From Bradyrhizobium iriomotense (GTDB lineage: Bacteria > Pseudomonadota > Alphaproteobacteria > Rhizobiales > Xanthobacteraceae), in the NCBI RefSeq assembly GCF_018130765.1, contig NZ_JAFCJZ010000001.1, positions 673,277 to 737,276 of the forward strand: a stretch of DNA of 64,000 nucleotides, read 5' to 3'. Positions 36,559-44,606 of this stretch are shown one piece after another. Numbering within the stretch: the first letter of the stretch is position 1; the number at the start of each line of letters is the position of its first letter. The notes beneath the pieces were generated by a model, which worked only from the letters and a program-made list of their open reading frames with translations, made no database searches and was not told the DNA's origin. Made by a program: the position numbers and the translations under genes.

Positions 36559-37884
36559 ATGGTCAGGCTCAACAAGATCGTTCGCGCCTTCACGCGTGAG
36601 GGCGCGCGCGCAATCCGCTTCACGCCCGAGATGGAGCTGAAGCGCGCGCTGATGAACTGCCTCCTGTGGGAGGACCAGTTCTACGAAGACGGCGTCTCCA
36701 TCGCCGACCGCATCAAGACACTCGTGCCGAAGGTCGCGCCGGCCCGCGTGGCGCAGCTCGCGGTCGAGGCCCGCGAGGTGATGAAGCTCAGGCACGCGCC
36801 GTTGCTCGTCATCCGCGAGATGGCGCGGAGCGAGAAGCACCGCGCCCTCGTGGCCGACACGCTTCACCAGGTGATCCAGCGTCCCGACGAGATGACGGAG
36901 CTGCTCGCGATCTACTGGGCGGATGCGCTGGGGCCGATGCAGCAGCGCAAGCGTCAGCCGGTCTCCGCGCAGGTCAAGAAGGGCCTTGCCCGCGCGCTGA
37001 CCAAGTTCGACGCCTACCAGCTCGCCAAGTGGGACCGCGACGGCGCGGTGCGCATCAGGGACGTGCTGTTCCTGGTCCACGCCAAGCCGAAGGATTCCGA
37101 GCAGGCCAAGGTGTGGAAGCAGCTCGTCGATGGCGAGCTCGCCGCCCCCGACACCTGGGAGGTTTCGCTCTCGGCGGGAAAAAGCAAGCGCGAGACCTTC
37201 GAGCGGCTGATCGCCGAGAAGAAGCTCGGCGGCCTGGCACTCCTGCGCAATCTGCGGCTGATGCAGAACGCGCAGGTTCCGCGCGAGACCATCGCAGGCG
37301 CGATCGAGGCGATGCGGACGGATCGTATCCTGCCGTATCGCTTCATCACGGCGGCGCGCTATGCGCCGGACTTCGAGCCCGAGCTCGAGGCTGCGATGCT
37401 CAAGTCGGTCAAGGACCATGTGCGGCTCCCGGGCCGCACCCGGCTCCTGATCGACGTGTCGGGCTCGATGTTCGCAACCCTCTCCGCGCAGTCGGAAATG
37501 ACGCGCGCGGAGGCGGCGTGTGGCCTTGCCATTCTCGCCCGCGAGATCTGCGACGAGGTCGAGATCTTCACCTTCAGCAATGAGGTCGTGAAGGTCCCAC
37601 CCCGCCGCGGTTTTGCGCTTCGGGATGCGATCATCAACTCGCAAGCACACGGCGGGACGTATCTCGGCAAGGCGGTGACGGAGATCGACCGCAAGGGCGA
37701 TCGCCTCATCGTCTTCACCGACGAGCAGAGCCACGACGCCGTGCCCGCGCCCAGGGCGCGCGGCACCATGGTGAACGTGGCCTCGTATCAGCACGGTGTC
37801 GGCCACGGCGACTGGACCCGCGTCAACGGCTTCTCCGAGGCCGTGGTCGCGTGGATCGCGGCGTCGGAGACGGCGTTGAACTGA
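36559..37884 (+). CDS. rsr: TROVE/vWA domain protein (bacterial Ro60, Rsr)
   Basis: 441 residues, with an AGAGGAGG ribosome site just upstream. The TROVE domain covers about 1-280 as HEAT-like repeats (TPEMELKRALMNCLLWEDQFYEDG; LRHAPLLVIREMARS; LALLRNLRLMQNAQVP). A vWA domain follows, with MIDAS motif DVSGSM near residue 300 and later TFSNE and VFTDEQSHD. Ro60 is a ring-shaped protein that binds Y RNAs on its outer surface and the ends of misfolded RNAs in its cavity. In other bacteria the orthologue Rsr acts with PNPase in RNA decay. Four Y RNA-like elements lie directly upstream, so RNAs and protein form one locus. Confidence 0.93.
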   Translation: MVRLNKIVRAFTREGARAIRFTPEMELKRALMNCLLWEDQFYEDGVSIADRIKTLVPKVAPARVAQLAVEAREVMKLRHAPLLVIREMARSEKHRALVADTLHQVIQRPDEMTELLAIYWADALGPMQQRKRQPVSAQVKKGLARALTKFDAYQLAKWDRDGAVRIRDVLFLVHAKPKDSEQAKVWKQLVDGELAAPDTWEVSLSAGKSKRETFERLIAEKKLGGLALLRNLRLMQNAQVPRETIAGAIEAMRTDRILPYRFITAARYAPDFEPELEAAMLKSVKDHVRLPGRTRLLIDVSGSMFATLSAQSEMTRAEAACGLAILAREICDEVEIFTFSNEVVKVPPRRGFALRDAIINSQAHGGTYLGKAVTEIDRKGDRLIVFTDEQSHDAVPAPRARGTMVNVASYQHGVGHGDWTRVNGFSEAVVAWIAASETALN

Positions 37885-37898
37885 TGCGCAACGACAAC

Positions 37899-37927
37899 GG
37901 CCCCGGACGCGAGACGCGCCCGGGGCC
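37899..37927 (+). terminator. Strong GC hairpin between rsr and rtcB
   Basis: GGCCCCGG (37899-37906) pairs with CCGGGGCC (37920-37927), and the loop contains an inner CGCG-AGA-CGCG stem. There is no T-run after it, so it may be a partial terminator, a transcript-stabilising 3' end for rsr, or an attenuator that lowers rtcB expression relative to rsr. Confidence 0.5.
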
Positions 37928-37998
37928 TCCGAATTCTCTGAAATGATCCGCGCGCGCCGGCTATGGTGCGCGTAGGATGTGAAGCAGGAACCACGACC

Positions 37999-39339
37999 AT
38001 GCGACGATCCGATCCCTACATGGAGCGCGCCCGCGAGCTTTGCCTCGCCGCCGGCGTCGATCCCGACTCGCGCGTCGGCGAAGGACGCGGCCAGCCGGCC
38101 TGGTGCTCGTACCGGGACGCCGCGCGCAAGGAGCACCTTGCCCGCGAGGCCAATGCCGCCGCGAGCGAGATCGCGAACCTTCGTCCGCAGGAGGCCCGCT
38201 TCCAGAATGCGCCGCTGAAGATTTTTGGCCCGCACGAGGAGGCGACGATCGCGCAGATGCGCAACTGCATGGCGGTCGGCAATGTCGTATCAGGCGTGAT
38301 CTGCGCCGACGGCCATCTCGGCTACGCCCAGCCGGTCGGCGGGGTCATCGCCTATGAGAAGCAGATCAGCATCTCCGGCGTCGGCTTCGACATCGGCTGC
38401 GGCAACATGGCGGCCCGGCTCGATACCCGCTTCGACGATATTGCGGCGATCGTGCCCACGATCATCCGCGACGTCGCCAAGGTGATCTCGTTCGGCGTCG
38501 GCCGTGCCAACGCCGAACGGGCCGAGCACGAGCTGTTCGACGACGGCGATGCCTGGCGCGAGAGCGACATGGAGGCCTACCGTCAGAAGGCGGTGGCTCA
38601 GCTCGGCACGGTCGGATCGGGCAACCACTATGTCGATCTCATGCGCGACGAGGAAGGCTTTGTCTGGATCGGCGTCCATTTCGGAAGCCGGGGTCTCGGG
38701 CACACCTCCGCGACGCGCTACCTCAAGGCTGCCGGCGGCAAGGACGGCATGAACGTCCCGCCCGCCGTGGTCGACGAGGATTCCGAGCTCGGCCGCCGCT
38801 ACATCGCGGCGATGCAGCTCGCCGGGCGTTACGCCTATGCGGGCCGCGAGTGGGTGGTCGAGCGCGTCCGCCAGATCATCGGCGGCAGCGTGACCGAGAG
38901 CGTGCACAACCACCACAACTATGCCTGGCGTGAGACCCACGACGGGAAGGATCTGTGGGTGGTGCGCAAGGGCGCGACCCCGGCGTTTCCCGGCCAGAAG
39001 GGATTCGTCGGCGGCTCGATGGGCGACGACGCCGTCATCCTCGAAGGCGTCGACAGCCCGGAAGCCAAGGCTTCGCTCTATTCGACCGTGCACGGCGCCG
39101 GCCGCCTGTTCGGACGCAAGGAAGCGAAGCGGCGCTTCTCGCGCGCGGAGATGGACCAGTGGCTGAACGAGCGTGGCGTCACCTTGATCGGTGCCGACCT
39201 CGACGAAAGCCCGATGGCCTATCGCCGCCTGCCGGACGTGCTGGCGCAGCACGCCGGCACCGTGCGGGTGCTGCACACGCTGCGGCCGTTCGCCGTCGCC
39301 ATGGCCGGCGAAGGCGAGTTCGACCCGTGGAAGGACTAA
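37999..39339 (+). CDS. rtcB: RtcB family RNA ligase
   Basis: 446 residues from the ATG at 37999 (AGGAA eight bases upstream); an in-frame ATG at 37963 is less likely. The RtcB hallmarks are present: metal-binding GFDIGCGNMAARL, the GSGNHYVDL segment, HFGSRGLGH, HNHHNYAWRE, and the guanylated-histidine region VHGAGRLFGRKEAKRRF. RtcB joins 2',3'-cyclic phosphate or 3'-phosphate ends to 5'-OH ends using GTP and Mn2+, as in tRNA repair and splicing. Co-localisation with rsr and tRNA-like Y RNAs supports an RNA-repair role. No rtcA or rtcR is present in the window. Confidence 0.94.
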   Translation: MRRSDPYMERARELCLAAGVDPDSRVGEGRGQPAWCSYRDAARKEHLAREANAAASEIANLRPQEARFQNAPLKIFGPHEEATIAQMRNCMAVGNVVSGVICADGHLGYAQPVGGVIAYEKQISISGVGFDIGCGNMAARLDTRFDDIAAIVPTIIRDVAKVISFGVGRANAERAEHELFDDGDAWRESDMEAYRQKAVAQLGTVGSGNHYVDLMRDEEGFVWIGVHFGSRGLGHTSATRYLKAAGGKDGMNVPPAVVDEDSELGRRYIAAMQLAGRYAYAGREWVVERVRQIIGGSVTESVHNHHNYAWRETHDGKDLWVVRKGATPAFPGQKGFVGGSMGDDAVILEGVDSPEAKASLYSTVHGAGRLFGRKEAKRRFSRAEMDQWLNERGVTLIGADLDESPMAYRRLPDVLAQHAGTVRVLHTLRPFAVAMAGEGEFDPWKD

Positions 39340-39347
39340 CGCGAACA

Positions 39348-39376
39348 GCAGGCGGGAGGCATAGCTTCCCGCCTGC
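39348..39376. terminator. Terminator hairpin between convergent rtcB and the sigma-factor gene
   Basis: GCAGGCGGGA (39348-39357) and TCCCGCCTGC (39367-39376) form a perfect 10-bp stem over a 9-nt loop, followed by a pyrimidine-rich stretch. It sits in the 73-bp gap between two convergent genes and may serve both strands. Confidence 0.7.
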
Positions 39377-39412
39377 ATCTTCTCATTCTTCTCTCTGATA
39401 TTCGATCGTCCC

Positions 39413-39934
39413 TCATCTCGTCAGATATTCGCGCATCAGTGTGCGGGCGCGATGCAGCCGAGCCTTCACGGTCTGCCTGGTGGCACCGAGTGCGGCGGCA
39501 ATCTCATCGATCGTCATCTCCTTGACGTCACGCATCAGCGCGACATCCCGATAGTGCGGCGGCAGCGCCTCGAAGGCGGCGGCCACGTCGAGCCGCAGGT
39601 CGGTCTCAGGGCGCGAGAGCAGTGCGGCTTCCGCCTCGCTCTCATCGACAGCCGGAACCAGGCCCGCCTTGCCCGCGAGCCGCAGGCATTCGCGGCGGAC
39701 GACGCTGAACAGCCACGCCGAAAACGCCAGCAGCGAGCGGATCGTGCCGACATGGCGGAACAGGATCCACAGCGCCTCCTGCGTCGCATCCTCGGCATCC
39801 GCCGAGCTGCGGCAGGTCGCGCGCGCATAGCGGCGGATGTCCGGCTGCGCCGTCGCGAGCAGCGAGGCGATCGCCTTGGGATCGCCGAGCCGCGCCGCTT
39901 CGAACAGGTTCGGCGAGATCGCAGCCGCGCTCAC
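39413..39934 (-). CDS. ECF-type RNA polymerase sigma factor
   Basis: 173 residues from a GTG at 39934. Region 2 is recognisable (ARLGDPKAIASLLATAQPDIRRYARATCRSSADAEDATQEALWILF). Region 4 is AFEALPPHYRDVALMRDVKEMTIDEIAAALGATRQTVKARLHRARTLMREYL. The start overlaps the stop of the upstream DUF2892 gene as GTGA, so the two are coupled. No anti-sigma gene is adjacent, unlike most ECF systems. The longer upstream frame is not coding. Confidence 0.9.
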   Translation of the reverse strand: MSAAAISPNLFEAARLGDPKAIASLLATAQPDIRRYARATCRSSADAEDATQEALWILFRHVGTIRSLLAFSAWLFSVVRRECLRLAGKAGLVPAVDESEAEAALLSRPETDLRLDVAAAFEALPPHYRDVALMRDVKEMTIDEIAAALGATRQTVKARLHRARTLMREYLTR

Positions 39935-40140
39935 GACACGCCTCCTCGCCCAATTCCCGCCATCGCGCACATCGGGCAATAGCCGACGAGGCCCGTCAGC
40001 GCGAGGCCGGCGCCGCCGAGCGCAACCAGCCATGCCGTCGCGCCTGCCAGATAAACCAATGCCGCGCCCGCGACCGCCACGCCCAAAGTGAGCCGCACCG
40101 CCTGGTGCAGGCCGCCGATGTTCTTCCTGTAAAATGCCAT
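39931..40140 (-). CDS. DUF2892 small membrane protein
   Basis: 69 residues with two membrane segments, starting MAFYRKNIGGLHQAVRLTLG and ending with GYCPMCAMAGIGRGG, the DUF2892 (YgaP C-terminal-like) pattern including a CPMC pair. A strong GGAGGATGCG ribosome site precedes it. It is translationally coupled to the downstream sigma factor (GTGA overlap). With no anti-sigma gene present, a membrane or redox input through the CxxC is conceivable but unproven. Confidence 0.88.
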   Translation of the reverse strand: MAFYRKNIGGLHQAVRLTLGVAVAGAALVYLAGATAWLVALGGAGLALTGLVGYCPMCAMAGIGRGGVS

Positions 40141-40235
40141 CGCATCCTCCGAGATGAGCCGAGGCTGATCGCCTCGACCACAAAGAGGACGCGCCGGTCG
40201 AAAAGGATTCGCTGGAGCTGCAATTTTTTTTGCGG

Positions 40236-41420
40236 TCAGCCTCCGACCGCCTGATAGGCCAGGCGCTTGAATTCGAAGAAGAACGGGTTCCAGAAGCCCA
40301 TGTAGCGCTGGGCCATCAGGACGCCCGCGGTATTGGCCTCCGGGCAGATCCACCAATGGGTGCCGGCCAGCCCGCCCCACTGGAATTCGCCGGTGGAGTT
40401 CGGCGGATCGAACGGCGCCAGCGCGAAGGTGACGGCGCCCCCGAGGCCAAAGCCCTTGCCAGGGATCGGGCCGAGAGTGGCGAAGCGGATGGTCTGGCCT
40501 GCGGGCAGCTGGTTGGTCATCATCTGCCGCAGCGTCTCCGGCTTGAGCAGCGCATCCGAGCCGGGCAACAAAGCGCGCACCAGCGCGAGCATGTCAGGCA
40601 GGGTCGAGACCAGACCGCCGCCGCCCGAAAGCCGCGGGAACGGACGTCGATAGGCCTGCGGAAACGGGAGATTGTCGGCGCGCGTCAGGCCCGGCTTCAT
40701 CGGGTCGAGCACGTCGGCGCCATTGTAGAGCGCGACCAACCTGCCCTGCTGCGCCTCGGGGACGTAGAAGCCGGTGTCGGTCATGCCGAGGGGATCGAAG
40801 ATGCGCGCCTTGAGGAAGGCATCGAGAGCCTGGCCCGAGACGACCTCCACGATCCGGCCGAGCACGTCGGTCGCCACCGAATATTCCCACCCCGCACCGG
40901 GATGATAGGACAGCGGCAAGTCGGCGAGCTGGTCGATCATGTCGGAGAGCGGCGTCAGCGGATTGAGCACGCGCGCCTCGTTGTAGCCCTTGAACAGCAC
41001 CGTGCCGGGATCGAAGATGCCGTAGCTGAGGCCGGAGGTGTGGGTCAGAAGCTGGCGAATCGTAATGGGCCTCCTCGCCGGCTCGACGTCGGCAAGGCTT
41101 GCCGCGCCTTGCTTGAGGACCTTGCGGTTGCCGAGTTGCGGCAGGACCTTCTCGACGGCATCATCGAGCCCGATCCGGCCTTCCTCGACGAGCAGCATGA
41201 TCGCGCAGGTGACGAAGATCTTGGTGTTGGAAAACGCACGGAAGATATGGTCGGGCCGGAGCACCGTCTTCGCCTCGCGGTCGGCGAAGCCCACGCATTG
41301 CTGATCGACCACGTCGCGGCCCCGCAGCACCGCCCAGGACGCGCCCGGAATGATCTCCTGATCGACATAGCGCTGCATCGCCGTCCGCACGGCGGAAAAA
41401 TCTGTCGTTCTGGCGTCCAT
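40236..41420 (-). CDS. Serine hydrolase of the beta-lactamase/penicillin-binding (class C-like) family
   Basis: 394 residues without an obvious signal peptide. The nucleophile motif SxxK is SNTK (FRAFSNTKIFVTCAIMLLVEEGRI), the YxN-type position is YSVATDVLGRIVEVVSGQ, and a C-terminal HTG-like position is GLAGTHWWI. Such enzymes are esterases or D-aminopeptidases as often as beta-lactamases. A cytoplasmic esterase-like role is likely. The substrate is unknown. Confidence 0.9.
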   Translation of the reverse strand: MDARTTDFSAVRTAMQRYVDQEIIPGASWAVLRGRDVVDQQCVGFADREAKTVLRPDHIFRAFSNTKIFVTCAIMLLVEEGRIGLDDAVEKVLPQLGNRKVLKQGAASLADVEPARRPITIRQLLTHTSGLSYGIFDPGTVLFKGYNEARVLNPLTPLSDMIDQLADLPLSYHPGAGWEYSVATDVLGRIVEVVSGQALDAFLKARIFDPLGMTDTGFYVPEAQQGRLVALYNGADVLDPMKPGLTRADNLPFPQAYRRPFPRLSGGGGLVSTLPDMLALVRALLPGSDALLKPETLRQMMTNQLPAGQTIRFATLGPIPGKGFGLGGAVTFALAPFDPPNSTGEFQWGGLAGTHWWICPEANTAGVLMAQRYMGFWNPFFFEFKRLAYQAVGG

Positions 41421-41493
41421 GTGTTTCCCCCGAATTATGGTTGGGATGGATATAGCGCGAATTCGGCGGATATGAAGGCCCGCCGAAAAACGC

Positions 41494-42186
41494 TCATCCC
41501 TGCTTCATCAGCGCGGTGACGTACAGGCGGCGCCGGATCCGCATGCCCTGCCGCTGATACAGCGCGATCGCGGACGTATTGTTCGAGAACACGTGCAGGA
41601 ACGGAATTTCGCCCCGCGCCTCGATCCGGCGCGCGACCGCCGCGAGCAGCGCCTGTGCATAGCCGCGCCCACGATAGTCCGGATGCACGCAGACGGCCGT
41701 CATCTCGACGAACTTTCCCGGCTTCATCCGCTCACCCGTCATCGCGACCAATTCGCCGCCGGCGCGGATTCCGAGGAATGTGCCGAGCTGGTGCGTTCGG
41801 GCAGCGAACGGCCCGGGCTTGGTCAGCTCCGTCAGCGCTATCATCGCAGGCACGTCGGCGGACCCCAGCGTGACGATCTCGGCATCGCGCAGCGGACTGT
41901 CGGCGGGCGAGCCGATCATCTGCTCGCCGGTCTCGGCGAGCACCACCTTGAAGCCGGCGGGAACGTCGACCGGCTCCGGCGTGAACAGCGCGGCGACCTG
42001 CGTGCCCGAGAGGAGATCGCGAAGCGCCGCAAAGCTTGCCGCGGACATGTCGACCATGTCGGCAAAGGGCGTCATGTCGACGGGATAGCGCAGCGCTTGC
42101 GGGCCGCCTTCCGCCAAGTGCTTTTGGCTTGTCGTCAACGCGCTCCAGATCGGGCGATCCAGCAGCGCCACATCGCTGTCGGACAC
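41494..42186 (-). CDS. GNAT family N-acetyltransferase
   Basis: 230 residues from a GTG at 42186, 4 nt after the stop of the Lin0512 gene, with AAGGAC as ribosome site. The C-terminal half carries the acetyl-CoA motif VHPDYRGRGYAQALLAAVARR and the strand LHVFSNNTSAIALYQRQGM. The N-terminal half is a less conserved extension, as in FR47-like acetyltransferases. Substrate unknown. It is probably co-transcribed with the upstream Lin0512 gene. Confidence 0.9.
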   Translation of the reverse strand: MSDSDVALLDRPIWSALTTSQKHLAEGGPQALRYPVDMTPFADMVDMSAASFAALRDLLSGTQVAALFTPEPVDVPAGFKVVLAETGEQMIGSPADSPLRDAEIVTLGSADVPAMIALTELTKPGPFAARTHQLGTFLGIRAGGELVAMTGERMKPGKFVEMTAVCVHPDYRGRGYAQALLAAVARRIEARGEIPFLHVFSNNTSAIALYQRQGMRIRRRLYVTALMKQG

Positions 42187-42190
42187 CGGC

Positions 42191-42538
42191 CTAGTCCTTG
42201 TCGAAGCTGACGATGACGGCGGCATTGGCGATGAGGATGGGGTCGTTGGCGACTTCCGTGGCCGAGGGGATCTCCAGCCCGCCCTTGACCGCAGTCACGG
42301 TCACGGTGCCGTAAGGCAGCTCCTTGGCGACGGCTTCCTTGTCCACCGCCTCGGGGTTGGGCACGCCGATCGTGACGTCGACGAACATGTCGTTCGCGGT
42401 CTTGCCGATCATCCGGAAGAAGCCGAGGCTCGAATGCCGGATGGCATCGGACACCGCGCGCTTCGCCGCCTTGGTGGCGTCCCTGCCGTGAACGTCGACG
42501 CCCATGCCCATCTCGGTGACACAACGAACGCGAGTCAT
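42191..42538 (-). CDS. Lin0512 family protein
   Basis: 115 residues, compact alpha/beta. It starts MTRVRCVTEMGMGVDVHGRDATKAAKRAV and contains SDAIRHSSLGF and VTIGVPNPEAVD, the pattern of the Lin0512 family. The function of the family is unknown. It is the first gene of a pair with the GNAT gene. Confidence 0.85.
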   Translation of the reverse strand: MTRVRCVTEMGMGVDVHGRDATKAAKRAVSDAIRHSSLGFFRMIGKTANDMFVDVTIGVPNPEAVDKEAVAKELPYGTVTVTAVKGGLEIPSATEVANDPILIANAAVIVSFDKD

Positions 42539-42634
42539 TTCATAAGTCCTGTGGTTGGTTGGGTGAGTGAGAGTGTCGGGGATCGGAGGGCGCGAGACAA
42601 GTTGTTATCGCAGGGAGGGCTGAGCGTGGGGGCC

Positions 42635-42705
42635 TGTAGCCCGCATGAGCGAAGCGACATGCGGGAACACTTTACCCGGATATCGCTACGCTCATCCGGG
42701 CTACA
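42635..42705. repeat. REP-like palindromic element, copy A
   Basis: A 71-bp inverted repeat whose 23-nt arms begin TGTAGCCC and contain ATGAGCG and AGCGA. The arms match with two mismatches. A second, related copy lies at 44505-44584, bracketing the acetolactate-synthase-like gene. It is intergenic and non-coding. Confidence 0.8.
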
Positions 42706-42733
42706 AAGCTGGATTGCTTCGCTACACTGTTCA

Positions 42734-44398
42734 TCACGCCTTCGATTTCTCATGCGCGCGCAGTTCGTCGACCAGCACGCGCACATTCTCCGAATAGTCG
42801 ATCGGGATCGACACCAAATGCACGCCGCCCTCCCTGAACGCCGCATCGAGCGTCGGGCCGAAGCTGTCGATGCTTGCGATGCGATGCCCCTTGGCTCCGT
42901 ACGACTTCGCGTACATCGCAAAATCCGGATTGCCGAAGGTCATGCCATAATCGGCAAAGTGGTCGACGGCCTGCTTCCAGCGGATCATGCCGTAGGCGTT
43001 GTCCTCCAGCACCAGCACGACGAGGTTGAGCTTGAGGCGGACCGCCGTCTCCATCTCCTGGCTGTTCATCATGAAGCCGCCGTCGCCGGCGACCGCGAGC
43101 ACGCGGCGATCGGGATAGAGCATCGCGGCCATCATTGCCGACGGCAGGCCCGCGCCCATGGTTGCGAGCGCGTTGTCGAGCAGCAGCGTGTTGGCGACGC
43201 GGGTGCGATAGTTGCGCGCAAACCAGATCTTGTACATGCCATTGTCGAGCGCGACGATGCCGTTCTCCGGGATCATCTGGCGGATGTCGTGCACGATGCG
43301 CTGCGGCGTCGGCGGCCAGCGTGCCTCGGTGGCGCGATCGGCAATGTGGCTGAGGATTCCCTCCCTGAGCGGTAGCAGCGCCGCGGCCTGTGGCAACTTG
43401 CCCTCGAGGCGGTCGGCGAGCAGCTCCAGGCTCGGGCCGACATCGCCGACGACCTCGGCATCCGGGAAATAGACCTGCTCGACGCTGGCCGAGGTGTAGC
43501 TGACGTGAATGACCTTCGGCCCCGACGGCCCCATGATGAAGGGCGGCTTCTCGATCGGATCGTGACCGATCGCCACGATCAGGTCGGCGGCGTCGATGGC
43601 ATCATGAACATAGTCGCGCTCGGACAGCGCGGCGGTGCCCATATAGAGATTAGTGCCGCCCGGCACGGTGCCCTTGCCCATCTGCGTCGTGAAGAACGGA
43701 ATGCCGGTGCGCCGCACGAAGCTTGCGATGCCATGCGTCGAGCGCGGCCGGCTCGTTGCCGCGCCCATCATCACCAGCGGATGCTTCGCCGCCAAAATCA
43801 TCTCGGCGGCGCGGTCGAGCGCGGCACGATGGGCGACCGGTATCTCGATCGGATGGATCGGGATCACGGGGACGGCAGATACCTCATCGCCGGCGATGTC
43901 CTCGGGCAGTTCGAGATGCACCGGGCCCGGCCGCTCCTCCATCGCCACGCGAAAGGCGTCGCGCACCACGGTCGGAATGCTGGAGGCGCTGACGATCTGC
44001 CGCGACAGCTTTGTCAACGGCTTCATGGTGGCAACCACGTCCACGATCTGGAAACGCGCCTGCCGGCTGCTCATGATCGCCTTCTGGCCGGTGATCAGGA
44101 TCATCGGCATCGCGCCGAGATGCGCATAGGCAGCGCCCGTAGACAGGTTGAGCGCGCCGGGGCCGAGTGTGGAGAGACACACGCCCGGCTTGCCGGTCAG
44201 CCGCCCGTGTGTCGCCGCCATGAAGGCGGCGGCCTGCTCGTGACGGGTCAGGACCAGCTCGATCCTGGAGTTGCGCAGCGATTCGACGAGATCGAGGTTT
44301 TCTTCGCCGGGCACGCCAAAAATACGGTCGACGCCTTCGTTCTCCAGGGCCGCGACGAACAGGTCCGATCCCTTCACTTTATGGTCCTGCCCGCTCAT
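42734..44398 (-). CDS. Thiamine-diphosphate enzyme, acetolactate synthase large-subunit type
   Basis: 554 residues. The N-terminal domain has the catalytic Glu in TRHEQAAAFMA and the phenylalanine/glycine stretch GRLTGKPGVCLSTLGPGALN. The C-terminal ThDP motif is AGDGGFMMNSQEMETA, ending ... EDNAYG. It resembles acetolactate synthases that condense pyruvate. No small regulatory subunit or other ilv gene is adjacent, so it may be a catabolic enzyme or act on another 2-oxoacid. Confidence 0.88.
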   Translation of the reverse strand: MSGQDHKVKGSDLFVAALENEGVDRIFGVPGEENLDLVESLRNSRIELVLTRHEQAAAFMAATHGRLTGKPGVCLSTLGPGALNLSTGAAYAHLGAMPMILITGQKAIMSSRQARFQIVDVVATMKPLTKLSRQIVSASSIPTVVRDAFRVAMEERPGPVHLELPEDIAGDEVSAVPVIPIHPIEIPVAHRAALDRAAEMILAAKHPLVMMGAATSRPRSTHGIASFVRRTGIPFFTTQMGKGTVPGGTNLYMGTAALSERDYVHDAIDAADLIVAIGHDPIEKPPFIMGPSGPKVIHVSYTSASVEQVYFPDAEVVGDVGPSLELLADRLEGKLPQAAALLPLREGILSHIADRATEARWPPTPQRIVHDIRQMIPENGIVALDNGMYKIWFARNYRTRVANTLLLDNALATMGAGLPSAMMAAMLYPDRRVLAVAGDGGFMMNSQEMETAVRLKLNLVVLVLEDNAYGMIRWKQAVDHFADYGMTFGNPDFAMYAKSYGAKGHRIASIDSFGPTLDAAFREGGVHLVSIPIDYSENVRVLVDELRAHEKSKA

Positions 44399-44504
44399 GT
44401 CGCCTCCCGGTCGTTATGTGTCCCATGCCAGGGAACGATCGCATCGTAGCCGTCCGCGGCCCCGGCACAACTCACAAAGAGGCGTGTGCTCAAAGCAAGG
44501 TCTT

Positions 44505-44584
44505 GTAGCCCGGATGAGCGAAGCGATATCCGGGATTCATCGCGAGCAGCGGCCCCCGGGTATCGCTCCGCTCACCCGGGCTAC
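44505..44584. repeat. REP-like palindromic element, copy B
   Basis: An 80-bp inverted repeat with 24-nt arms starting GTAGCCCGG and containing ATGAGCGAAGCGATA, closing with the complementary arm ending GGGCTAC. Two mismatches separate the arms. It is the same family as copy A at 42635. The central loop differs between copies. Confidence 0.82.
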
Positions 44585-44606
44585 GATTCCGCAGATCGCC
44601 GCGCGC

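Noticed and set aside
35592..36623. 343-codon minus-strand open frame over the Y RNA region
   Set aside because: It has no recognisable domain and runs across four RNA units whose complementary helices explain the sequence better.
42535..42921. Frame containing the peptide CSPDERSDIR
   Set aside because: This peptide is the translation of the REP-like palindrome and recurs at the second copy near 44.5 kb, so it is not a gene product.
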